Of a stretch of DNA of 64,000 bases, positions 11,477 through 23,200 are shown piece after piece; positions within the stretch are counted from its first letter, which is position 1; every line of letters begins with the position of its first letter. This stretch comes from Dipteris shenzhenensis. Lineage: Eukaryota > Polypodiophyta > Polypodiopsida > Gleicheniales. Under the pieces are notes generated by a model. That model saw only the letters and a program-made list of their open reading frames with translations, was not told the origin of the DNA and did no database searches. The stretch is from assembly GCA_047967505.1 (NCBI GenBank), contig CM106540.1. One strand, given 5' to 3'. The position numbers and the translations under genes are program-made.

Positions 11477-14222
11477 CAACTGGATAGTTAGTTTCACTCT
11501 TTGAGGATGAGAGAAGAAGATTCCCTCTCTCTTTGAATTCATTGGTCACTACCTCCCATATGAGGAGGACAAGGGATCGGGACCTATGCAGTATGGGTGT
11601 GAGAGAGGCTGCCATGTGGGCACACTATTTTGGTGCCACAGGGGCAAATTTGGGAGAAAATGAACTCGTATATGAGTAGCAATGTGAATAGTAGCATGGC
11701 TGTGACATGGGTAGCAAGATATATAACCACGTGAGCTGTGTAGAGGGCTGCATATAAGACCTAGCATGGAAGGCTGGGTGTGCATTGATGTGGGCAGCCC
11801 TAGTGGCATAATCACAATTCACGCCCATGGCTGGGGCCATTGCAAAGCCCACGAAACAGCCACTATGAAGAAATGGCTGGGCCATGTATAGGCCAGGAGC
11901 TCACCAGACAGGTTAGTTGGTTGCTAGTATATGGTTAGGTCGTCAGGCCAAAGATGTGGGGTTGGCGAGGATAGGAAGTTGGTCAGGTAGATCGGCTACA
12001 AAGTCAGCCAAAGCAAGGCCCGACTTGGCTATCTTTAGGAGGGGGATAGACAGGGCATGCAGCAAGGTAGATGAAGGAGGGAGAGATTTTGGAGTAGCAG
12101 TAGCAGCCCTCTGAGGAGCAAAGTGAGCATATGTGTTGGTACTTAGGAGTGTGTATCGCAGATTGACCTCTTTGGTGCAATATGTACTTGGTATTTTGTT
12201 ATCCTAGTTTGCTTTATGTACCTCTGTATGGAGGGAAGAACCCTTACTGCCAAAACAGGAAAGAGAATACTGTAGAGAGGGAGATCCCTCACTTTAGAGC
12301 TGGAACCGAGGGCTGCTGAAGGGAAGTCCCTGATCTGTTGCTGTACTGGACTGAACCGCGGTGAAGACTAACTGTAGAAGGGATGAAGGGGCTGCTGGAC
12401 TGCTGCAGACTCTCCTGCCCTAATCCAGATCCTTGAAGGCGAGAGCACTGAAGAGTTGGATGAAGAATATGAGGGCCAAGGGGCTGCATTTTAGAGGCTC
12501 CCTTGGGCTCTAGAAATGGCTGATTAGTCTGTTGGAGACACCCGATTGGGTGCTGATGTCACCCAATTGCTGCTGGCCCACCGACTGGTTGTTGACGTGC
12601 CCCGACTGTGACGTGGTAGTTCTGGGTCTTGCTAATGTTAGTGCTGATGTGGTGCTGTTGTTATCTGCCTCTGTGCACCTGTGTGGCTGCCTGTGTGGCT
12701 CCGTTATCTGCGTGGCAGCCAGCATATCCACGGGCTGCGGATGCATGTGACAGCCATATCCTTTGGGCTGTAGGACAGCTCCACAAGCAGTGGGCAACTA
12801 TCTCCAAGTCTCTTTCCTCATAGCAATGACAATGTTCCGTCTCTCCTCATGTGCTCCAACCATGGACCAATAGGTGTAATAAGGACCTAAAGTGGCACCT
12901 GTTGTTGCAACCAATGGTGTTCCCACAAATGGCTTCAAGACGAGGCTTCTAACTAAGTGTCTATCAATGTAGTGGTGTAGGAGACGAAGGGCACCTCCCT
13001 TGTCCTCTCTGATTGCCAAAAACCAATCGCTTGTATCCTAGTGCACCTCTCTTAATTTGTCCTTTCCACTACCACAATTGCCGTTGGGTGTATTGCTCTA
13101 TGTATGGTGTGTGGCCAATGGTCCAGCTCCTCCCTAGCTGCCCAACCACCCGGATCCTTTGCCATGGACGAGAATCTAGAACCCCATTGTCCATCGGGTC
13201 CTTGTCCTTGGGCATTGTCTCTTGCTCTAGTGACCTTGCCATTTCTACACAGTAGAAAACAGGGTACGGTAGGTCATAATTTACGAAGAAATTTCAGAGT
13301 GCAACTTCAGTCTTGGAAAATAGACCAAGCCAACTGGCGCCTGCGCAGGGGGGGTGCATTTGAAGCTGCCCTAAGACCTCTTGCTCCTTTATCATGCGAC
13401 CAGTCCCTTCAAACTTTGTAATTGCATTTAGCCGATTCCAAGTCCCCATGCATTATTCTGCAGGTCCACTGTCTCACTATGTCTAGTTCGGTCTTCAAAG
13501 TAATCCATGAAGGTAACGAAGAGGGATTCAAAATAAAGAAATAGACTTTCAGCACCCCATATTCCAAAAGAATTAAGGCTGCTGTCTCGGGGGTTCCAAG
13601 ATAGCATGAAACTTGGCACCAATCAAAGAAAGGATGCGCATATACTCCCATGGCAGAGAATCTTAAAGGTCAGGCTTCCCATGCATGAAATGTTCTGAGT
13701 TCCATATGTGAGGACAAATCTTGTGCGACTCTTGAAAAATTGCCTGGGCAATGTTTGAGAAGCATTCACTGTGCAGGCTATTATCGGTATGCTTAAATCA
13801 AATTTGTGTCTGCAAGTGTCCTACTGTTGAGTCCACAAGATTCATCAGGTAATAGGCTGAAATAGACCTTCATTGAAGGTAGACAACCATCCAAAATAAA
13901 ATTGAATGCAAACTTCTCAGTATATATCGCTTTGTGCAACAAATTAGATGTCTGTGAGGATTAAAAATTGGGGTTCTGCAGGGCAAGGTTTAAATACCAA
14001 GGCTATGTTACCTTACATTATTGGTTTCTCATGTTTAGTTTTCATATTTGAGAACTACTTATTTCACAGGTTGTGTGGCCAAAGTTTGAAGAACCTGGTT
14101 TGATGTGAAACTCTTTAATGATTCATGAATGACATCAGGACTTATTGGTTTGGCAGGTACACAAAGTTGAATTTTGAGGTTTAGGTGTGGAGACTTGCTC
14201 AGTTTCAACTTTGAAGTGACAG
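11477..14222. other. Unclassified repetitive sequence upstream of villin ATG
   Basis: It contains repeat R3 (12770-12990) and GC-richer stretches without recognisable coding. The last 500 bp before the ATG is AT-rich intron or leader-like sequence. Confidence 0.5.
12770..12990. repeat. Dispersed repeat R3, copy 1
   Basis: The block ACAGCTCCACAAGCAGTGGG through CTATCTCCAAGTCTCTTTCCTCA matches 31025-31320 in the same orientation, with weaker similarity on to GTAGGAGACGAAG. No coding motif was recognised. Confidence 0.65.
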
Positions 14223-14278
14223 ATGGCTGTTTCAATGAAAAATGTGGATCCTGCTTTTCAAGGAGTGGGCCAAAAAGT
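14223..14278 (+). CDS. VLN: Villin exon 1 (start codon exon)
   Basis: This short exon encodes the conserved plant villin N-terminus, 18 codons from ATG plus two bases of the next codon, with the motif [10 protein letters not shown] at residues 9-18. The ATG directly follows an AG, so the exon may begin at the ATG after a 5' UTR intron, or a 5' UTR may run into it from upstream. The donor GTATCC follows the second base of codon 19. It joins in phase to exon 2 at 19293 to give the family pattern [12 protein letters not shown]. It is separated from exon 2 by a 5.0-kb intron. Confidence 0.85.
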
Positions 14279-17200
14279 GTATCCTTTGGACTTTTTTGTT
14301 GTTGAAATTTGATGGTGCAGATTCCTCTAATGGAGGTTCAACCTGTTCTAATGCTGAAAAGTGTGAAAAAGGGTGCAATTGATCTGTGAAAAGACCTTTA
14401 CTTTGGCCTTTGGTTTTTCTTGTTATGCTTTACCATGGCCTTTTTCTGATATAGTTCTCATGGTTTTTGTTTCATAATTCCTATGGTCACCAAATTGTCG
14501 TCTTCTTAGCAAGCTTCTAGGTTTTAAGGTATAAATCTGAACATTTTTCTAACTTTTACCCAATCATTCTGCATCAAGTAAGCTAAATCAGTTTGTATAG
14601 ACAAATTTTTGGTCCCTTATGTTCCAGATTTTAAAGTTATCCTACTTTTTTTGGTGTAGAGTCCTATGGGAGATTCGATTTTTAACTGCGCTCCCTTGCT
14701 GTGTCGCGATTTCCTCTCCTTCTCCCTCTTTGTGGCTTGGTTTTCCTGTGACGGAGCCCAAAGGATAAACTGCCTTTCTAAGAAAACAAGGCTAACTCAT
14801 AATCACTTATAAATAAAGGACATGCCGCCAGATGGAATTTCAACACATATGAGACCGTAGTAAGTTCTTTTGATTTGCAGAAATAAACAGGTTAGAAGAG
14901 CAGTTGAGAGGGGAAACCTCGAAACTGTAGAAGTCGAAACCCTATGCTTCACTGCAGCAGTTAGCACATCAGACAGGAGTCAAACATTGTGACCTATGGC
15001 ACACTAGCCTTTAGACACTTTTTGGATCGACACTCAAGCTATTTCACAGCTACATAGCAGAAATTTGGAAGGAAATCTAGAACTAGGAAAATATAAACAT
15101 TTGATTTATCTAACAAAAAATAATGTAATCTTGACTAAGTGGAGCAGCGCTTCAGAGCTATTGCAAGAGAGTGTATGACTCGTATAGTCTGATTTGTCCA
15201 TATTTTTTGTGTTGTGTAATACGTTTTGCTTTGTATCTGACTAAGCACTGGTCTACTAAGGATTTGGGAGTCTTTGGATGTCCAGTGGACAGCTTATACT
15301 TAGGTACGGTTAATTGGTATTCTGAGATTATTGTGTTTCCTGGAGAACTTTTTTTTACTTTTTTTTCTCTCTTGCTGTGTTCATGTGTGCATGACATGGA
15401 CCTTATGCATCAACTTGGAAATCTTATCCCCGATTCTCAACCAAGATTGGGCTTGCTTCATGAAATGAGGAGGGGAACGGGTCCTTGTATAGTTGAAAGG
15501 ATTGCCTTCAGCCAATAAGCTTGTGGCAACTCATCGTGTGACTGTACCTCCCGCTCGTGAGCAGCACTCTGATATGTGGGGGATGGCCATCATTAAAGCT
15601 CAACAACTCATCCCAACTAATGCCACATTGTTTCTCAGATCCAATGACCCTAACAAATATCCCCATTGGGTCCACTTCTATGTGCCCAACACAAACTTGG
15701 CACACGCTTTGATATGAGTCAAATATACCTTATTGAGTCCACCTTGTTAGAAATCGACCAACAGAGGGTATGCACAGCGGAAAACTGATAGAATAGCCCA
15801 GGAGCTCACATAGTGTGGTGTGGGGTGTGGAATTGCAGACTTCTTAACTTAATGTGCATCAGATAGATGTGCAGACTCATCAATAGACAATGAACCAGCC
15901 AGACAGAGAAACCACCAAAATAATATATTTCCGTCCAAAGCTATGGACACAATCCAAAAGAGATAGATACAGAGTCCCACCAATGGTGTGGTCCTCTGAT
16001 CTTACCACAAGGTCCTCCTCCTATCTGCCGGCTATCTCTAGACTCGAGCCCGCATGCTCCACCATGAGTGTAAGTAGACTTTCCATCCAAAGATCTCAGC
16101 ACCTTGCTGCCCTAGTAGACAGCCTAGGCTTCAGCCTCAGTCTGTTGCAACTCTGGCCCTGCTTTGCCTCCTGGATGTAGGCCCAAAGGTCAGGCTTCTG
16201 CCGCTCCTGCTGCTCCTATGTTTGCTGACTTGCTGGATGAGTAATGAGGGCACAATGGCCCCTTTATATAGCCCTCAAGGGGCTGGAAAGAAAACCGACC
16301 AGCATGCACATTCTGGCTGACCAGACTGGCCAACCAGTCTGTTGCTGGTCCAGCCCTATAAGGGCTCCAAAACTGGGGCTGACTGCCCCATTTCTTCATG
16401 CAGGTTCCAGCCTTGGTTTGGCCCTTCAACCAGGTCTGGTTGGCTGGCTGTATCCAGCCCAACCAGCTTGTCTAGTCAGGCCTTCTCCTCTGCTGTCCAC
16501 CTGCCATCTCTGCTGCGCCACTTGGAAGCTCTGTTGCAGGTCATATACCTGCCCACAAGCAATGCCACGTGGCCCAGCCATAGTGCTGCCCATGTGACCT
16601 TCTCTCATGCACTAGGTTCACCCCGCCCATGCTCTCCTCATATGGGGGCTTACAAATGAGGAGGTGACCTTTCCAACACCCCCTCTCACCGACACATCTC
16701 AGCCCAATGCCAACACGTCGATGACGATCCTCCAGTGACTCCGAGGTCGTAGCCCTCTGGAACATTTCGATGTCAAAATTTTTTCCTGGCTTTTCATCCA
16801 ATGGCTCTTGCTCCACCAGGTTTGGTTCCGCTTCCGCACACCATCCTAGTACACAGGTCCATCTCTGGTAGCACCTCCTGGCGCCACCACCTTCAATCAC
16901 GTTGATAGGACAAAATTTGTATCAAGTTTTTTAGCACTGTATATAGCTGTGGGTAGGCACATAGTTGTACACATCTAGGGTAGGTGTGGGCTTTTGGCAT
17001 TTGTGGATTTTTCTTTCACAAGCATGATGGACTGATGTATATTTTTTTGAGATAATAAAGTATGTTTTGGAGGGACTTCATGGGAAATGATGAAATGCAA
17101 TGTGGTTGTACCAGACTTCGAGTGCAAGGGTGTCTAGTGTGTGATCAAGTGAAATGTTTTTGGGGTCATGAAAATCAAGTCATGAAGGGTTCTTCTATTT

Positions 17201-20200
17201 TATTTTCCTGAGTCAATGTGCACTTGCATGTTACAGGAATTTGATATGTTCTGGTGTCTGTGTCAAGGGGCTTTTCATGTGTGTGTACGGGGGTGCATGC
17301 AAGCTTAAATGTGCATGCTAATGTGTGTGGGAATTGTGTGACTAAAGGTCCAAAATGTGCATTTAACGTGATTTGGGGGAAAGGTCTTGAGAGTGGTAAA
17401 ATGTCACTAATGAGGTGGCAAATTAGGCTGAGGTGGCTGGACTGATTAGGAAGGCATCCTGCTCATGCAAAGGTGGCTACGTGATGGATGAAGGGATGCT
17501 TCTAGTCGACGAGCTGGATGTAGATGAAGGTGACAGCTTGCAGGAGGATTCCGGAAGGAGTTCGTAGGTGGCAAATTAGGCTGAGGTGGCTGGACTGATT
17601 AGGAAGGCATCCTGCTCATGCAAAGGTGGCTACGTGATGGATGAAGGGATGCTTCTAGTCGACGAGCTGGACGTAGATGAAGGTGACGGGATAACAACGG
17701 GGGTGGTGATGGAGAGGAAAGACGAAAGTAAGAAGTGACGTTGCTGAAGGGAGAAGGATGGGATTGTAATGGAGAGGGAAGACAAAAGTAACAAGGGTCG
17801 AGGCCTAGGAAGGGAGAAATGGAGTGCCTGGGAGGGAGAGCAACTAGGAGCGAGAAGATGAGAGTAGAGAGAGTGGGAGAAATCAAATTAACTTTCCAGT
17901 TACGTTTTACGTCAAACGTAACAACCCAAAAGGCAAAAGGAAAGTTCCACCGTACTGCACCAAAATTGTAAGAGCTTGGATATCCATACTCTCACAATGG
18001 ATAAATCCATGACGTGAACCTTATCCATCAATATGAAATCTCACTCCCGATACTGAACCAAGAGTGGGTGTACATAGTAACACAAGGCATAAAATTAAAA
18101 TAGGGTGAAAGTGGGATGAAATAATATCACAATGATAGAGAATGATCGAGCCATATGGATTGAAACTGCATTATTTTGTGTTTTTAGAGGATGAGTTTGG
18201 GCATGTTCCTAGACTCATCTAGGCATATAAATGATCGAGCCCATATGGAGAGGATTGATTCGAGTGCTTGTATTGACAATCAAACATAATACATACAGGT
18301 GAGCCAGGGCTGAAATCATGCACAAGACTGTCAAGACCCTGTCACCCTTGGGAAGCAAGTCAGGGTTACAACATGGAGAGGAACGGATCGGCTAAGGGAA
18401 GAGAGAGAGAGAAAGGAGGAGGCTATAGTCTCAAAAGATGAGGATGAAGAGGAGAGTGGTAGAATGAGAGGCAAGGGATTCTCATGAGAATGACGAGGAG
18501 AAGAGGAAACTAGGAGGAGGAGAGTGAAGGTGGTAGAATGGATGCATACGAGAGACTTGCTTCATGAAACGAGGAGGGAAAGGGGACCTTATATAGTTGA
18601 AGGGAACGTCTCCCCTTTATTTTCAGCCAATATGCTTGGGATTGTACATTTCATGGTAGATAAGGTCTTGACATGGCTTGTGAGCACCATGTGGAGGATG
18701 GCACATTCTAAAAGATTGCCAACTCATCACATCAAAATTTATATTGTTTCCTTGGATCCAATCACCAAGCATATGCTAGCACATATCCCCATTGGGTCCA
18801 CTTTCATGTGCCCAGCACAAGCTTGGCACAGTCTTGTCATGAATCAACCATACATTATTGAGTCCACCCATGCCTTGACCGATTAAACAATCCATGACAT
18901 GGAGCATCCTTGCAATAAGAAATGTCCAATAAATACATTAGGAGGACCTTAAGATATATCCCTATATTTTATACACAAAATACCACAACACACACTAGAG
19001 CATAAGGAAATTTTAGTTCTTATGATAACGTGCGTGTGTGCACATGCATGTGTTCTTTTTCTCTTTTGTGTTTGTTTTTCAAATATCCTCAAATCTGTAT
19101 GATTGGACATTTTTTGCACCTACGTATAATATTTGTGGGTCCTTCCAATGTAAGAGAGAAGAAATAAATCATGGTCAGATTTGATTGAAGGAGCAAAATT
19201 GTTTGAGATTGTGCTTATCACACATAAAATTCAGTTCTTAATTTTAATTGACAATGCCAGGAAGGTTTTTTCTTCCTTACATCAAGTTTCAGTGGAATGG
19301 ATATATGGAGAATCGAAGATTTCCAACCTGTTGTAGTGGCCAAATCCGAGTTTGGGAAATTCTACTCTGGGGACTCATACATAGTCTTGAAGGTAGTCAG
19401 TTAACCCTTTCTTTATATGAATGAAGTTTGAATAGCCTTGACTCGATCTTCTCTTCATCTTTGGATCTTTGGAGCATGGCCAATCACTCAGTACAAAGAC
19501 CATGTGTACCCATGGGCATCAGTTAATGTGTTTTTTTTAAATGGAATGACAGACAACTGCTTTAAAGAATGGGGCTTACCATTATGACCTTCATTTTTGG
19601 CTTGGAAAGGATACTAGTCAGGTAATAATTAAAAGCTTATCTGCTTCCTTTGACTAAAGTTTATTTTCAAAAGTGAACCTGTGTATTGCAAATGCACCAC
19701 CTGTTGTCTGCTTTGTTCCTAATCGTAAACTGATATCAGGATGAGGCTGGTACAGCAGCAATCAAAACTGTGGAACTTGATGCAGCCTTGGGAGGCCGTG
19801 CTGTGCAGTACAGAGAAGTGCAGGGTTATGAAACAGACAAGTTTCTCTCATATTTCAAGCCCTGCATTATACCCCTTGAAGGAGGTGTTGCTTCTGGGTT
19901 TAAAAAAATAGTAATTGATAAGTTTGAGCCTCGACTTTATGTTTGTAAGGGAAGACGTGTCGTACGGGTTAAACAGGCAAGTAACAGCCTTGGTTATGTA
20001 TTTGCTTCGTCTTCATACATTTTCAGAAGTTAGGACCAAGAATTTTGGCACATTTTTGGCAAAGGAGGTTGTAGCTGGTTTTGGACCAAAAGGGTATTTA
20101 GACATGTTTTGCGCTTGGTGTATTGCTTCTGCTGATATTCGTTACATGATTGTTTGTCAGTAAGGCACCAGCAATTGTGGTTTATTATCTGTCGTTTCCT

Positions 20201-23200
20201 CTTCATTGTGCCAAGCCATATTTTATTTTATTCCCATATTAATTCATTCCACATTCCCACTGCATCGAGAAGCAAGGATAGTGCAGATGAAAACAAGGTA
20301 TTCCTTGCAGGTTGCATATTCTCGATCTTCCCTGAATCATGATGATGTATTTATTTTGGACACGGAGTTAAAGATTTACCAATTCAACGGGTCGACATCA
20401 AACATTCAGGAAAGAGCCAAGGCATTGGAGGTTGTACAATATATTAAGGACACTTATCATGATGGGAAGTGTGAAGTTGCAGTTATTGGTGAGGTTCAAT
20501 TAATTCATGCAAGTTATCTTGTAGACACACATTTTTGATTGGAAATGGGACACTTGACCAATGGTGACTACATGTTGTATCAGATGATGGCAAACTTGTC
20601 GCTGAAGCTGATACAGGGGAATTTTGGAGCTTATTTGGAGGATTTGCTCCCATTGGGAAGAAAGCAGGAAGTGAAGATGATTCCTCAGCTGAAGCTCACT
20701 CTGGAAAGCTTTATAGGTAAAGTTTGCAACTGTAAAGGCGTATTACTGTGAATCATGTGAATCTGAACTTCTATTTCATAAAGGAAGATGTCTTTACATT
20801 TTAAAGCTTTTTGGTGTAAACATTTAAATGCCTGCCTTGAATGATGAGCTTCCAGCCACTAACCTGAGAATTTATTAAAAAAAGACCAACCCTTCATTGT
20901 GAGACATCACTCGAATGAAAGCAGAATTATAAGCTGAATCTTAAGAAAAAGTGGTCTATTAAATGCTTTGGAGATCAGTACAGAATCAACTGTCTGTGGC
21001 AAGAAAGAAAGACCTAGCTGCCTTGCAGCCTCCATCTTTGGGTTCTGGCTCACTACCGACTGTAACATGGGGTGGATGGGGCTAGTAGTGTGGTGGGCTA
21101 TACAATCAACAAATTCCTTGATCTATCAGAATGTAAAAATTGCTTGCAAGCCATATAAATGCTTACGACGCTTAGTGGAATTTTTGATTCTTTTGTACAT
21201 CAATCCCGAATCAAGCACAAGGTAAATATTGTATTGAGCCATGTATTAATGTGATTGGCAGCACCATCACAAGGCCGCAACATGCCACATTGTCCTCCAA
21301 GAAACTCAAGTGGTGTAGCTTGGATTGAAAAGTGGCATCATGAATCTTCTAACATATGACCATCTTTCCAACCCTACAAATCAACAATTCTTGAGGTGGT
21401 GATCATGGGAAACAAAGAGAAAACGGGTTGTCAACCAACCTATTTTTAGAGAAACCAGCTCAAATACCTAAAAGACACTTGTGGGCTAAGCCTTGTAAAA
21501 CACGCCTCCTCTGAGAGGTCGCCCTTATCTTGATGTCCCGCGCTCCCATATGGTGTGCAGGGTGTAGGTTGTTAGAATTATTGATAAATTCTAGGCAGTG
21601 ACCAATGTAAAGTCAATAAGTGGGTTAGGGCCACTTTTCCCTCATTTAGAGGTTTTTCCCCCTAACCATAGTTAGTTCAATAACTACGGTTAGTGAAGGA
21701 TAAGGTTTGTCACTTAGACAAAACCTTATCCCCCCTTTGTATTGCTGATCACTCAATTCTATTGCATATTCGACGTTCAGCTTACGATCTCTTGCTCCTT
21801 GCTCTCTCTTTCTTCATTTTCATCATTTGGTATCAGAGCAGCTAGAGCTCCTGGACCTGCTCTCACCCACAAGCTTCAGCTCAAGCGTGAGAAGCGACCT
21901 ACCTGCGAATCATTCCGCACAGCCATAGTTGGCTGTTACGTACAGTGCAATCGTCCGTACACCCAGCGCCAATCTGCTCCCGTCCGTACAAGTGTTGCCA
22001 TCCGTACTGCAGAGCAGCGCTATTGCCATCCGTACACTGCTCCAGTGAGCAGTCCGTACACTGCAGTACAGCTTTGTACGAGCGCTGTCTTCTGGCCGTA
22101 CAATCGTACAGACGTACAGGTATCTACGTCGTACCACTTGCTTTTCCTGGCCGTACAATCATACAGACGTACGGTGGTCTTGCGTTGTACCACCTGCTTC
22201 TGCTATCCGTACAACTCTGCCGTACAATAGTACGGACACTTCAGTGAGTCGTTTGTACAGTTGAGTAGAGCCATCCAGACAACCTACGCAGGCGTCCGTA
22301 CAAATCACACAGGTGTCCGTACACAGTGCATCAGACGTCCGTACAGCTCTTCGTGCAGCTGTCCGTACACTTTTGCTCCCGGCTTCGATTTGCTCCTTTT
22401 AGGTTGCAGCTTCGTATAATTTGCAGGTTACTCTTGCAAGTGACAGACACAGAGTGCATTTTGGGGGTTTTTTGTTTGCGTATGCACACAGGTGCATTTT
22501 GTAGGGAGCCATTGTTTGGTTGTGGATTGAAGCAGGTGCATTTTGGGATTGTGGGTGTGCTCATTTACACACATTGGCAGTAGAATTTGGTTCTTTTGTA
22601 GATAAATTGCAAGTTGGGGCTTTCAGTCAATTTGCCCCTTTTAGAGTTGCAATTTCTTGCAAAAATTTGGGGCTTTTTTCTTTACACTGCAATTTCTTGC
22701 ATTTTTGGGGCTTTCAGACAATTTGGCCTCTTTTGGATGCAATTTCCATGAAGAAGTTGGGGCTTTTGGCATTTTGATGCAATTTGGCAGTGTCCAAGCA
22801 TTTTGGGACTGTTGCAGGCAATTTTGGACTCATTTTGAGTGACATTGGCAAATTTTGCAATGTTTTTTTGGCAGATTGAGAGCATTTGCAGGATAATTAA
22901 AGTGCATTTTGAGCCTTTGATAGGCTGTGACAGTATTTGTCAGTGTGGGCAGATTTTTCTTTGCAGGTTTTACTTGTGCTTTTTACATCCCAGGAAGGGA
23001 TTTTACTTGGTTAGTTTGCTGTATTTTTTGAGATTATTTGGTGAAAATGGCTCAGAACAACCCCAATGAGGTGTTTGGAGTTCTCACACAGGAGGATATG
23101 TTGGATGACACCATGTGGAGTTTCATGGTTTGCAATTCTTGGTTGGTAGACATCTTTGGGATTATGTCAGTGAAGATGAAGCAAGACCATATACAGCGGC

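Larger units (their letters stand above)
14279..19292 (+). other. Villin intron 1
   Basis: 5.0 kb. It holds repeats R2 (two copies) and R1, and a GC-richer block (about 16000-16900) with a TATA-like CTTTATATAGCC near 16262 and many CCAACCAG/CTGGTTGG motifs that may be an unrecognised LTR. No coding sequence is supported. Confidence 0.7.

Noticed and set aside
17254-17445. 63-codon frame conserved between 17254 and 46535
   Set aside because: The conservation is that of the whole repeat R1, not specific to codons.
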